DNA of 64,000 bases from Labyrinthula sp. Ha (lineage: Eukaryota > Sar > Bigyra > Labyrinthulida > Labyrinthulaceae): positions 248,001-312,000 of the forward strand of contig JAALGZ010000001.1 in assembly GCA_015227615.1 (NCBI GenBank). The letters are read 5' to 3'. Below, piece by piece: positions 23,468 to 34,380 of the stretch (position 1 is the first letter of the stretch; each line of letters begins with the position of its first letter). The notes beneath the pieces were generated by a model. The model was not told the origin of the DNA. It saw only the letters and a program-made list of their open reading frames with translations, and searched no databases. Made by a program: the position numbers and the translations under genes.

Positions 23468-25030
23468 ATGAGAAAACAAAAATTTCTTTCACGCTCTTTG
23501 GATTCTATCAAATACCTTGCAGGAGTTCAGGTTCTCTCCAAAACTGTAAGTTTCTTGTTAAACCAAATGATAGTACGATATATGAGGGATACAACAGCAC
23601 TTGGAATATCCTCGGTCCAACTCTACCTGCTTTACACATTAGGCTTGAATTTAACTAGAGAGCCAATAAGAAAGGTTTTTCTTAAACACGTTCAAAATGA
23701 AAAATATTTAAATAAACTTGAAGGACTTTGGTTGATTTCACTTGTTTTTTCATTTTTGTTTATTCCAATTCTAGCTGTGTATTTTTTATATTTTGCAGTT
23801 ATTGATTTTGGAGAGAGAAATGATTTGGAACCTGAGTTTTATTTCTCTGTTTTAATGGTTTGTGTGTCAATAATTACAGAAAATTGTTTTGAACCCATGT
23901 TTTTCTCATTACAGCAATCTCTCTCTTTCAAGAACTGGGCGCTCATTGAGTCTCTTTCTCTTTTTATGAAAAGTTTTTCTACAATTCTTTTCTTTAGTGT
24001 CACTAAATACGAACTCTTAAGTTTTGGGGTTTCTTATTTAGTCTATTCTATGTCACTTTTTGTTCTTTTCTTTATCTTTTCAAATGTTCAAGTTAGTTTC
24101 TCAAGAGATATGTTACCTAAAGAGATCTTGGCTGATGTTCGCAGTGTTTATATTCAAAATATATTGAAGGTTATTCTTACGGAAGGGGAAAAAATTGTTC
24201 TTGTTTCTTTAACCAAAGTTCCTGCATTTATATTAGGCCAATATGCCTTGATATCCAACTTGGGATCGATTGTGGCAAGGTTTTTGTTTGCTCCTCTTGA
24301 GCAGGTTGCATATTCGATCTTTGCAGCATATAAAGATGAGCCTAAGAGCATAGAGTTGCTAATTTCTTTTTTCAAAATACTCTCCTTTGTTGGCTTGGTT
24401 TTTGCCTCTTTCGGGAGTAATTATACATCTATTTTGATCTTTTTACTCTACGGGAGAAATTTTGCCGAGGAACCAGTTTTGGTCCATGGTTTATCCATCT
24501 ATTGTTGCTACGTAGCGCTTATTGCTGCAAATGGAGTACTGGAAGCGTTTGTAATGGCAACAATGACACCAACTCAGTTAAACAAGTTCAACATCTTCTT
24601 GATTAGAGCTTCCATATTCTTTATCTTTATATCATGGTTTCTTTTAGAGCAGTTAGGTGCAGGTTTGAATGGCATTATGCTGGCTAATGCCGTCAATATG
24701 GTGGTTAGAATTCTTCACCACACGCAATATATTTTCACCCGAAGCACACAACAGTATTCAGAGTTCCTAGTGAATCGCTTCTTTCTTGACAAATCAACCC
24801 TTATAAGTTTCGCATTGTGTTTTATCTGCACTGCCATGTCAAATTATCATCTTGAACCTCTCCAGTCACTAGATAGATTTATTGCTCATTTAGTTATTGG
24901 GATCTTCTGTTTTTTGTTTCACTCTGGTATCGTTTTTACGTTTGATAAAACTTTCATCAATAATTGCAAATCTCTTTATTCTGAAAGTCAACAAAATCAA
25001 GTTGACGTAACGGATAAAAAACAGCAATAG
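23468..25030 (+). CDS. RFT1: RFT1-family lipid-linked oligosaccharide transporter-like protein
   Basis: A 520-residue ER multi-pass membrane protein of the RFT1 family, part of the MOP flippase fold. It is needed for the dolichol-linked Man5GlcNAc2 step of N-glycosylation, although whether it is the flippase itself is debated. The N-terminus SIKYLAGVQVLSKTVSFLLNQM (13-34), then ALGISSVQLYLLYTLGLNLTREPIRKVFL (about 44-72), is the typical RFT1 opening, with the conserved sequence pair VQL and LTRE. About twelve to fourteen hydrophobic segments follow, and the C-terminus is charged and glutamine-rich. It is intronless. It is divergent from kinesin-2 and convergent with PSMA1, 46 bp apart. The length is close to the family norm. 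Confidence 0.92.
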   Translation: MRKQKFLSRSLDSIKYLAGVQVLSKTVSFLLNQMIVRYMRDTTALGISSVQLYLLYTLGLNLTREPIRKVFLKHVQNEKYLNKLEGLWLISLVFSFLFIPILAVYFLYFAVIDFGERNDLEPEFYFSVLMVCVSIITENCFEPMFFSLQQSLSFKNWALIESLSLFMKSFSTILFFSVTKYELLSFGVSYLVYSMSLFVLFFIFSNVQVSFSRDMLPKEILADVRSVYIQNILKVILTEGEKIVLVSLTKVPAFILGQYALISNLGSIVARFLFAPLEQVAYSIFAAYKDEPKSIELLISFFKILSFVGLVFASFGSNYTSILIFLLYGRNFAEEPVLVHGLSIYCCYVALIAANGVLEAFVMATMTPTQLNKFNIFLIRASIFFIFISWFLLEQLGAGLNGIMLANAVNMVVRILHHTQYIFTRSTQQYSEFLVNRFFLDKSTLISFALCFICTAMSNYHLEPLQSLDRFIAHLVIGIFCFLFHSGIVFTFDKTFINNCKSLYSESQQNQVDVTDKKQQ

Positions 25031-25076
25031 ATTCGTGTAGAAGAAAAAAACTTAACTGTTAAAAGTCTTACATATT

Positions 25077-25872
25077 TTAAGCGGTTAAATAACCTTGAAT
25101 CTCATCTTCGGATAAAACTGTAAACTTCTCGTTTCTTCCAACTACAGCAAGAACAATACTCTCTTTTTTTAGTTTAATCTTATTTCCAGCTGGTACGGAG
25201 CTTTCTTGGTTAGATTCAGTTTCTTCTCGAAGGGCAGATCTTTCTAAAGCCTTCAGAGCACGGATAATTAAATCCTCCCGTCCCATTTCTAAGAAAGGGG
25301 TTTTCTCATCTTCAGAGACAAGATATGTTTTAGGCCCCTCAGATCTTTGACCAATAGCGGTTGCCTTTACATTGAACAAATTTCCACTTGGACAAGTTCT
25401 ATACAGATGAGGTCCGTCTTTGTCAACAGCGGCAACAATTAAGCCAACACCATAAGGTCGTGACCAGCTATTTTGAGTTTTTTCTTGGCTCTTTTCTGCA
25501 ATATCATTCATTAACTCACTGCTGATCATTGGGGCGTTATAGAAGTACTTATAGTTTAAACATTCTGTCCGCATGTAAGAGGCTAGATTCCTAGCATCTG
25601 GCTTAAGCCCACAAACAACCATACCCATATGGTCATCAATTGGAAAAAGCTTATCAGCGGAGCTAGACATTTTCTTGGCGTTTCTAAGGGTTAAGATGAT
25701 TAGAAGAATACATTTTAAGAGCTGCGATGACTACTGTATCTTTTCCTAATACTCCAACAGAGGTTGATCCATGTTTTAAGGCCTCCATCGCATATTCAAC
25801 CTGAAACAATCGGCCTTCGGTACTCCATGTGGATACGTCTTTGTCATAATTGCTGTTTCCACCTCGACTCAT
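25077..25872 (-). CDS. PSMA1: 20S proteasome subunit alpha-6 (PSMA1)
   Basis: An outer-ring alpha subunit of the 20S proteasome, non-catalytic, which helps form the gate and docking surface. Two exons (25872-25712 and 25683-25077) are joined over a 28-nt intron with a CTAAT-like branch site; splicing gives 255 residues. The N-terminus [23 protein letters not shown] is the alpha-type signature. The PSMA1 match continues through [48 protein letters not shown] and [18 protein letters not shown]. The lysine residues near the junction (ALK|INAKK) are placed as in PSMA1 proteins. A 14-bp motif gaccagacggccca lies at 26010-26023, 138 bp before the start, and resembles the motif of the LYR/SNF7 promoter. 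Confidence 0.95.
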
Positions 25873-28586
25873 CTTAAAGATTTTGTTTTTTGTTCTTTAT
25901 AATTTGTAGTTGTTGCCAGATGCTAGCAAAATCAGATAATTCTCAAACCGATCACATTTGTGACTTACCATGCAATGAGAGAAAACATATATCCATCTTC
26001 TATAGGTAAGACCAGACGGCCCAGTTGAATACAAAGTATACAAACAAATCTCTATCATGGAAAGAAGAAATTTAGTCTTGCATTAATTTTAAGTCAAAAT
26101 TAAGAAGACCATTTACCTTGTTTTATTATAGTTTCTACTTCAAAGGTTTAATTTATGCGGAAGGCAGATGCCTATGGGCAATATTAGAAGATAATGATGA
26201 TTGAAAGGGGAATGTGTTTTTCAATATATGTTCTAATGGTAATTACTTGACCGGGAAAATTTTTGTTAAACAACTATCTAGATTAAATTTTTTGTAATTA
26301 AGTTAATACTGGTAATAATCAGATTATATGTTTCAGTTTAACCTTAAAGTTTTAATAGAAGGATAACTATTATTTATTGTTTCGATCATACTATTTTTTA
26401 ATATTTTACTTTATATTTCTGCTTATGGGATACTTCACATTTTCCATAATGGAAACAATAAACTACACGCGTAAAAACAAACACAATAAATGTTTGTACA
26501 CATGCCACTACATTTTACCATTATTCTCTTCGTAGCCTGTTAACTAAAATTGAATTGTGAAATAATGTACTGGAAACTAAAAAAGGCTAACTAAGATAAT
26601 ATAGATGACATCTAAGCCATTTAAGTGATTATCATCTACTTCCTCTGGAGAAAACTTAGTTTGGTCTTCGTGGATCCTGATTTCAAGCAGGTCAGGCAAT
26701 GAGCTAATCGTACCGGTAAAGAAGGCGTAAGTCATTCAACTTATAATACCAAACAAACTCACAAAGCTCGTCCAATTTTGATTTAAATACTGAGGATCAT
26801 TTAATTTTTCTTGGAGTCTGAAAAGGCTTCAACCAAAACTAATAGGTCTAACATTTAATACACATTCATTTCTAACCAATATCATGTACAATAGAAAACT
26901 TGTGTTGTTTCCATGAATTTTAGGTGTATTTTCTTCTTAACGCGGAACAATTTCCGCAAGAAATAGAATACTATCAGTAGCATAAAATCCCCAACACAAA
27001 CTATTGTTCCGAAATTGGTGTAAAGCCAAAGCAAAAAGTCTTAAGAGCTAACATTAAAACTGTTTGTACCCCGTAGCCCAAGAAGGTGCTTCGAAGTTAA
27101 TATTGTTAAATACTGACTTGCACCAAGCTTTCTTTTGTACTGAGATGTATCCAATCGGGTTTCATCAACATGTTTAGACTTTACTAATTCTAATAAAACA
27201 ATTTATTCGACTTTTTCTTGAACCTAAAAGCACGATATATGGTAGTTAAGGCACCAGTTTTTTTGGATTGCCCACTCTGCATTTGAAAAGCACATTATAC
27301 CTCTCAAAATTTAAAGGCCTACAAAAATTCTCCAATACCTTGCTGATGATACAATACATAGATTGTAACTAGTTCTGGAAAAAACCTGGTATTTATGCAT
27401 CTGGAGAAACTAAAATATGAATATCATATATATATATATGTTGAATAATATTCTGAGGATGGCAACTTCTGCCTCTTAGTATGGGCTAGGTACATTAAAA
27501 CTTATAACTCTAATTTTAGAAGATTATACCATTAACCTACCAAGTTACTGAATAAAACACATGCCCTTTGGATACCATTTATTTCAAATACCCGGTTGAC
27601 AAGGTGTAAACTATGTTATTGGGAAACTTTCTAACCCATTAGTAATCTTGCAACTTCCGTAGTTTTTATACTTGATGCGTGTAGTATAACTGTTATAAGT
27701 AGTTTTAATGGCAGTTATGCTCGTATTTATAAAATTTGGTGTTTGTGTTAGATAGACAAATGAGGAGAATAAATTCGTATTTTGAAAGTAATCTATATGA
27801 GAGTACATATTAGACCTCTAGAGAATTGTGCATTCTAGAAGTATGATTAACTTTAAGTTTGGATTGGTATGAACTTTTTATATATTAATATCTATGTATT
27901 GAAACAAGCAGCAAAATAATCTTAGTGAAAGTCAAAACTAACCATATTATGGAGAGTCACTAAGAGAGGATTCTTTCATCATTAATATATACTTTCATAG
28001 TAGCAAGATGTGAATACTGATGGGAAATTTGTTTTGGCAGAGCAAATTAGAATTATTCGTTATAAATCCAGTAGTTCTACTATTAACAGACGGGACTCAC
28101 AGGGTAGAGTTGAAGCTGCAAAGAGACCCCCATTTCAAACTACTAAATACGTCTCATGTATTTATTCTATATACTTGAAACACTACTCAATACCTTGCAG
28201 GGTACTCCCGCTCTTACAGGCCATTTTTTCTTAAGCTTTAAAATTTTAAATTCAAGCAACACTTCCAGTTCACATTCACAAAATCATCTATGAACAACTT
28301 CTTTTATTTGAAAATGAATAAAACAAAGGCAAATTTCATGTTAGATTTACGTGTAATGTTAATCATGGGATGTACAATGTTAATAGTTTCGTGATTGATA
28401 CTTATTTTCTCTTGATCCAGATATCCAAAATAATATGCTTCTTTTTTTAATCTAAATTTTCTGAGTACTGGAAGTAAATATTAATGGGTTCTGGATAAGT
28501 TACCCATCGTTTGTCGCTTGTAAGAAAAATCATGTGAACGAAATGCGTTAATAAGAACAATGGCTTTCAACTGCTTCACCGGATGT
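25873..28586. other. Gene-poor stretch upstream of PSMA1
   Basis: No gene is recognised. It holds the GGCCCA-type motif at 26010-26023, a short AT microsatellite near 27428, and a pyrimidine-poor AT-rich background. The reading frames at 27611-27808 and 28010-28234 have no family features. Confidence 0.45.
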
Positions 28587-29430
28587 TGAATGAAGAAAAA
28601 AACTACCGGTGCAAAATACGGGCTGGATGAGTTGTTGAGGTTTGAAAAAATATTGAAAGAGGAAGATGGACCTCTTGAACCTGTCTTTGAAATTAGAGAT
28701 CAATTACATTATTTGCATGCTCCAAGCATTTAAACGCAGTGGATTAAAAAGATTTTGTAGATGTTTTATGACTTCATTCAGTTAAATTTAGTCCAAAGAG
28801 CGATAAAATGCATGATGAGATGTGTGATGTCGTATGTCTTGATTGTTTGGGTATGTATATCTGCTTGGGAACAAAATTCATAACTACTAGAAATTCAAGA
28901 TGGATAGATCCAGTGTCAGAATCTCTAATTTGTAAAAAGAAGGTTCAGTATGACTTAGAACTGACACAGAAACTTTTAATGATTCAGAAAAGATTTAAAA
29001 CGAAACTTATTAGGTACGACACATGCCTATAAAAGCTTAGTTACCTACTAATGGAATTGATGAAGTCTACTAAAGGAGATTATCTAGATTGCAATATAGA
29101 TTCACTTGAGGTCTTTAATTTAGATGAGTATTTGATCCACCTTTTCAAAGATGAGAATGACAAATACAAGATATCGAAAAAGATTTTTCATTTCACTTCA
29201 ACAATACCAAATAATATAATAAAGAACTACAACACTTACACTAAACATTTTTTGCTACATGTGTTTCTCAATTCAAAGAGCAGTAGGATATCATGATGTC
29301 ATCAAGGAAGAGCTCAGCTAGAACTTCTTCTTGCTAAGTTAAGTCTTTCGGAAAGAACAAATCACGTTATTCACCATCAAAAAAGGTATCGCTTAGAGAC
29401 TATGCATAAGCTGAAACATTGATCTTCTTT
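28587..29430 (+). pseudogene. Unrecognised multi-exon gene or gene remnant
   Basis: A coding-like block. The first piece is MKKKTTGAKYGLDELLRFEK and onward (48 residues from about 28587). The second runs from about 28780 to 29013 and includes KFSPKSDKMHDEMCDVVCLD and ICKKKVQYDLELTQKLLMIQ. A 27-nt intron (29014-29040, GTACGA...GCTTAG) joins it in frame to the third piece (29041-29296), YLLMELMKSTKGDYLDCNID and onward. After a TGA at about 29294 the same frame still reads like protein (QLELLLAKLSLSERTNHVIH) to about 29422. The first and second pieces are in different frames, perhaps joined by a further 25-nt intron near 28760. I recognise no family. The later stop suggests decay, so it may be a pseudogene or a transposon-derived gene. 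Confidence 0.35.
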
Positions 29431-30024
29431 ACAAACTGTATGGTTCATTCGTCAAGAAAATATTAACAGTACAGCTTGAAGTTGGACAATAATATGATTT
29501 GAAATCAGTACCAGCAATGATTCATGGAAAACTAAAAGCTTAAACTAAAAATCTAAGAAAACATAACGGCGCAGGCTTGAGTAGCGATGCATGAAGTTTC
29601 GCCTGTATCTTTTGTTTACAGTTAGATTCATTCCTATCATATGGTCACTAGCTTCACGCTGGTCAAGAAGAAGTTCTCCTTAGATGAAGCGAATCTTCCT
29701 GAGAGATGATTAATTAGAAGCCACCCTCTATACATATTACCGTACAAAAAACTTGGTCTTCTTCCTCTAAAAGAAGAGTGAAAAACGAAAAGCTTAACTC
29801 TCTCTCTCTCTGATTTTCATACAGTTCTTATATTTTAGATCATGTCGGCATGCAAATATCCCTGATTTGAGCCAAGAACAGGTTAATCTTTGTACATCAA
29901 ATGAGCAAGAGCACATATTGATTATGACAACTTTTCTCAGCTTGATAAATAGAACTATGAAGGGAAAATCTGGGCTATTGCCTCTGTTAGAATCTAAAGG
30001 TCGTGCAAGAACACCCGAGTTTCA
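29431..30024. other. Gap with no visible feature
   Basis: Nothing recognised. A short CT run (ctctctctctctct) lies near 29800-29813. Confidence 0.4.
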
Positions 30025-30405
30025 TTAAATTTCACCATTGAGTAAGCCGCCTAAAAACATAATAGAAAAAAAATGTAATATATCTAAAACAAACGGTGTT
30101 GAGGGATGTGCTCTCAAGTTAAATAGCAAACTGTGCAATTTCTTGGCTATAAGTCCTTGAAACAATTTTATTTCTTCATATTTCGTCGCTAATGCTCTAT
30201 ATTGTTTAGTCCTAAACCCCATCCCTTTGTTACAACCATTTGACAGACCTATGTTTATTTTTTCCTCGAGAACGCTAAGTCTAACTCATCCATCACATCA
30301 TCTTCAAAGCCTAGTTCTAGAGCTTAACACTATCTTCATTTCATACTGCTCTTCAAATGCATTTTTATGTTTTGATTTTGAACATCCGCCGTTGGGTTGC
30401 ATTAA
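30025..30405 (-). pseudogene. Unrecognised coding-like remnant
   Basis: Read on the minus strand, three adjoining pieces have protein-like composition in changing frames. The upstream piece is MQPNGGCSKSKHKNAFEEQY and onward (about 30399-30304). Next is LELGFEDDVMDELDLAFSRK (about 30320-30257). The longest is VLEEKINIGLSNGCNKGMGF with RTKQYRALATKYEEIKLFQG and onward (about 30273 down to 30025). No intron that restores one frame is obvious. It looks like a decayed gene or transposon gene of unknown family. Confidence 0.28.
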
Positions 30406-31033
30406 ATTCTTCTATTTATATATAAATTCAAGGCATGAAAATTATGTTTGCCATGTCTTGCCTTCCTCATCAAGCTCTTCTGTGTGTATTTATATTTCCC
30501 ATCTTTTCTAGTTTGTTTCAGCGGTACCGGTTCATTTTCTTCTCTTGAGTTGTCTTTTTTCTGTGTCTCTATAAATTTTTGTGATTCCTGTTGTAATGGT
30601 TTTGGGTTTTGCTTATATTCGGATTAATCTTCTAGGAAATTAATATTATGCGACCTTGGAAGTATGCGCAGATTAAAATTGACCGCTTATGACAACAGTA
30701 AGACCTATGGTTAGTTGGCTATAATACGTATTATGTTCTTGACAGAAGCCTAAGTTAAGCTTAGGGAAATCAGTCTTTGAAGAAACTATGTAGCTTATAT
30801 ATATATAATTATTAGGGTTCCATTTAAAAGACTGTTGACTTCATGCGTCTTAAAGTAGCTCAGAACTTTGGAAAATGGTGGTTCTCGGTAATAGTATAGA
30901 AAGACTAGAGGCAGTCATAAAAACTACATAATCCTCTCCGTAGAACACTCATAACTCAGCGGAGTTTCTTGTTTCCATACGCTGTGGTTGCTTTACGAAG
31001 TTCCTATATGAACCCTGACACTTAAATTTAACA
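30406..31033. other. Gap with no visible feature
   Basis: Nothing recognised in this flank downstream of the dehydratase gene. A short AT run lies near 30800. Confidence 0.4.
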
Positions 31034-32365
31034 CTAACTGTTTCTCTCTAGTTTAACTCCGAAGTTCTTGAGATCAACTGCAACTCTCTTTTCTCTTCCT
31101 CTATCACTGTACGCACCAAACTCCTCCACAGTATAAGACTCTCCTTCTTCCTTGTCTACGAATAACACATCAACGTCACCAATAAGAAAAGGCTGACCAT
31201 CGTCATCAAAGTCCATTTGTCTAGCTTCTAATACAAAGACTAGCTTGCTCTTCTTGGCACTGATTTGGCCTCTGCAACGCACCGTACAAAGCATGTCATT
31301 GACAGGGCGAAGTTTGAAGTTTCCTTTTGCAAAGCACTTGAACAAACCCAAATAAAGTACATAAATTTTCATTAGTTGGTAGCAACCTTCTGCAGTTAAA
31401 CTACCGGCCAAACACTTGTCATCAATGAAGTGGCAATTGTAACACCAGAAATTTTCATCTAAATCCTTCTCTCCAACTATCATACCTAAGCCATAAATTC
31501 CCCCATCAGGAATTATTTGCGTAACTCTGTCAATCATTTTAATTTTTGGAACCGCTAACCGATAGTCAAGATCAAATCTACTTCCCAATACCTCAGCCCA
31601 TTGTCCTTGAAAAATTCTATCTATATCGTGCTCATCGAGGCTGTGTTTGTCAGAGTAAAGGTAATGGAACTTTGAAATAGGAGGAGGAAATAAGCTCAGA
31701 GTCTTCTCATATATTTTTTGTCTCTTTTTCATCTCCAATCTAGGCCTTATGATACCCTTACCCTTTTCTAGTTCTTCCTGCGTAAAAAAACCTGCTGCCG
31801 AGTTTGTCATCGACAAAACTCTTCGACCAGTAAATTTTTCGGTACAATCAAACTCATACTTGAACAACACTATTTCTTTCCCTTTTCTCTGTACATCAGT
31901 TACTCTAATTTCATACTTCAGTGTTTCACCTTCCTTTGCATAGCTTGAGAAGGATAAGTTAGTGTCCAGTAATCTATAAAACTTCTTACCCTTGAGTTGA
32001 AAATCTATTCCAAGATATGAAGACAAAAGAACTTCACACTGCCCAGCTTCGACCAATATCGCTAATGGAATATCTCCACCATGGGAGAACTCATAGTTCT
32101 CAGGTATATGTAATTCAGAGGTAATACTAGATCCAGTAACAAATTTCTTTGGCTCGGCGTTAATCTGGGTTACTTTGTCTATTAAAAGATACTCTCGTGT
32201 TGGAAGCCTTATTCGTCGCTCATAACTATCTACTTGGGCAAAGTCTTTTCCAAAAACTGCCCCTACCTTTCCTTCTGCAAATTCTAGCAGATCTTGGTAG
32301 TCAAGAACTGTTTGTGTCTCGTCAAGCAACTCTTCTCGCGTTTGCTCCCAAATAGGTTTCTTCAT
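31034..32365 (-). CDS. Free-standing PUFA-synthase-type double dehydratase (PfaC/ORFC DH1-DH2)
   Basis: A 443-residue protein made of two FabA-like hotdog dehydratase domains in tandem. This is the arrangement at the end of bacterial PfaC and thraustochytrid ORFC polyunsaturated fatty acid synthases, where the pair dehydrates 3-hydroxyacyl-ACP. Domain 1 (about 22-200) has LDYQDLLEFAEGKVGAVFGK (21-40), RIRLPTREYLLIDKVTQI (51-68), HGGDIPLAILVEAGQC (95-110) and YLGIDFQLKGKKFYRLLD (117-134). Domain 2 (about 245-440) has KIKMIDRVTQI, YGLGMIVGEKDLDENFW (291-307) and CHFIDDKCLAGSLTAEGC (311-328), with the expected catalytic His312 and the acidic helix residues. No ketosynthase, acyltransferase or enoylreductase domain is nearby. 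It is intronless and starts with ATG. No clear targeting peptide is seen. It could serve a dissociated PUFA pathway or another acyl-ACP route. Confidence 0.83.
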   Translation of the reverse strand: MKKPIWEQTREELLDETQTVLDYQDLLEFAEGKVGAVFGKDFAQVDSYERRIRLPTREYLLIDKVTQINAEPKKFVTGSSITSELHIPENYEFSHGGDIPLAILVEAGQCEVLLSSYLGIDFQLKGKKFYRLLDTNLSFSSYAKEGETLKYEIRVTDVQRKGKEIVLFKYEFDCTEKFTGRRVLSMTNSAAGFFTQEELEKGKGIIRPRLEMKKRQKIYEKTLSLFPPPISKFHYLYSDKHSLDEHDIDRIFQGQWAEVLGSRFDLDYRLAVPKIKMIDRVTQIIPDGGIYGLGMIVGEKDLDENFWCYNCHFIDDKCLAGSLTAEGCYQLMKIYVLYLGLFKCFAKGNFKLRPVNDMLCTVRCRGQISAKKSKLVFVLEARQMDFDDDGQPFLIGDVDVLFVDKEEGESYTVEEFGAYSDRGREKRVAVDLKNFGVKLERNS

Positions 32366-33047
32366 AGTAATGATTTGATTTTAACATCCATATCCGTCCA
32401 TAACTACGTCTTTTTGGCCTTTGAAGAAAACATCTTACGTCGTTTATATTTCTGGGAATATTTTGTTTACGCAATCTGGTCGTCAAGTATCTTTGGAGTT
32501 TCAAAAACCAACCAAGCCGAAAAATGACGCAATCCATATTCCAAAGAACAAAGTTTCCATCCGATTCTTATCAGACACAAAGTAACACCGTTCAAGCACG
32601 GTATTACCTTTCAACTTTGAAACCAATTCTTGCTGAGTCAAAAAGTTCTCCTCGGTTTTTGTTTTGCTGCGTCACTCCTTTGATATTCAGGACAAACTGT
32701 CCAAGGGATTTCGAATACAGTTTGTTCTGAAAGTACTTGAAACTCTGCTATTAGTAGAATCTATGTTCAATGTTGTGCTTTTTCTTTTACCACCATATTA
32801 ACAATAGTAAGCTGCACGTTAATTACTTCCACAGCTGATCCACCTTGTTATCACTAGTTACAAAGCTAATTTAACCCATACATTCAACACTACCAACCTT
32901 CCTTAGCATAAAACTAAGTTTTTCTTAAAGCTTTAATCTTTTTTTCGTTGAACTTGTTTAAACGGACAAAAAGTAAACAGCTTTAGTATTATTTCTTACC
33001 CAAACATGACATTTAATCTATCCAACAAATGGACAGAATTGAATAAA
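32366..33047. other. Gap between the dehydratase and Myb genes
   Basis: About 680 bp upstream of the dehydratase start and downstream of the Myb stop. Three short open frames overlap here (32294-32527, 32322-32537, 32524-32730) without family features. I see no motif that I can name. Confidence 0.4.
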
Positions 33048-33599
33048 CTAACACAACATACGACACATTTCCAAAATATCTTCGTCAGTTAGTACATACT
33101 CTTGTTTAAGCTTCCAGGAATTGCATTCCATAACAACTGGTTGCTTTGGTTGCATATCAACAGCAAGAAACCTCTTTTCTTTTTCTTTTTCTTTTTCCTC
33201 TTTCAAATTATTCTCAACTTTTGCATATACTTCAGAAATATCTTCTTTCTTTGGTTTCTTTATCTTAAGATATCGAAGCTTGACGGAATTCTCAGTCCTA
33301 TTGGTTTTAAGCAGCACTTTTATCTTTGCCCACTTATTTCCTAAAATACTTTGAAGACGAAGAAGCTCTTCATCTTCCTCCTCTGACCAACTTGATTTGT
33401 TAATATTAGGGTCCAAGCAAAGAACCCATCTTTCTCTACACTGCTTTGCTGATCTCCCAGACATTGCACTTTCAATCAACTTCCAATTTCTCCGCTTTTT
33501 TGGGTCCTTGTGTTTGAGATAGTTTTCTCTTTGCATCAACTTAATTAATAACTTATCCTCATCTTGAGTCCAAGCACCTCTTTTTATATTTCCTTTCAT
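33048..33599 (-). CDS. R2R3-type Myb DNA-binding protein
   Basis: A 183-residue nuclear protein with two Myb/SANT repeats. Repeat one (about 6-61) begins KRGAWTQDEDKLLIKLM and ends SAKQCRERWVLCLDP. Repeat two (about 66-113) is KSSWSEEEDEELLRLQSILG and onward to NRTENSVKLRYLKI. The regularly spaced tryptophans and the recognition helices KQCRERW and NSVKLRY are present; the latter replaces the usual NxxKNRW, so the DNA target may differ. Repeat one carries an insertion (NYLKHKDPKKRRNWKLIESA) between its first helices. A glutamate/lysine run and a short unique tail follow. No introns. A pair of GGCCCA sites lies at about 33900-33918, 300 bp upstream. The likely role is transcription factor. Confidence 0.85.
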   Translation of the reverse strand: MKGNIKRGAWTQDEDKLLIKLMQRENYLKHKDPKKRRNWKLIESAMSGRSAKQCRERWVLCLDPNINKSSWSEEEDEELLRLQSILGNKWAKIKVLLKTNRTENSVKLRYLKIKKPKKEDISEVYAKVENNLKEEKEKEKEKRFLAVDMQPKQPVVMECNSWKLKQEYVLTDEDILEMCRMLC

Positions 33600-34380
33600 A
33601 TGTTTTACAGTTTAATAATATTCCTTTGATTAGAGAACACAAACTTATGATTAACCAGATATAGTACTGGTTGGTTCAGTTTGAGTTCTTATTTTATTCT
33701 GCTTATGAGCTGCTAGTTAGCAGAAGTTACTAGTCTAAAAGGTATCCCAATTATACGGTAACGCAACCAATATTCCGTTTTAATTCTAATATTCCAAATC
33801 TAACATACATACTCATTATCAACCTAAACAACTATTTATACCAGTAGTGTAATGAAATGTTGTTATCACATATATTATATCCCATTTAATTTGTCCCGAA
33901 GGCCCATCATCGGCCCACCGAGTGATAGCTAGATGCCGGGAAAATGACATTACGGGATATTTTTCTCATTTAAGAACTTGGGCATCCACATGCTTCTTAT
34001 CGGGAAACAATCGGGAACAGGTATTATATTCTCGATAAGATGAAAGGAGAGTTGTGGGAAAACATATAATAGTTCATAAAGAACAAAGACTGGCCAATAA
34101 AGTTATTGTTTTTCTTACTTGTTTCATATATATAATTTCTTGGGAATATTTGTGGCTAATGGGCTGCCTATAATATTGTTAAAAGAAACTTCTACGAACT
34201 TTCCTGTAAATTTGAATTAGAAGAAGTGAGAGTTGAAGTGTTACCCAACTAGAGTATCCATGTTTTCTTACTTGCCTTTGCCTGAAAACGTGGGTATGAC
34301 CCTATTCTTTATAAATTAAGTATCAAGAAAGTATTCAAAAGCTACTATCACAGGACACCGGTCGTGTAAAGTCATTCATC
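33600..34380. other. Upstream flank of the Myb gene
   Basis: Holds ggcccatcatcggccca at about 33900-33916, two GGCCCA cores like those in other promoters of the window. Otherwise it is AT-rich DNA with no gene that I can support. Confidence 0.4.

Noticed and set aside
27428-27440. AT dinucleotide run
   Set aside because: A short microsatellite typical of AT-rich DNA, of no clear meaning.
29285-29430. Readable protein after an in-frame TGA, as if TGA were a sense codon
   Set aside because: Kinesin-2 and the CrtI-like gene end with TGA at the expected family length, so TGA is a stop in this genome; decay is the simpler reading.
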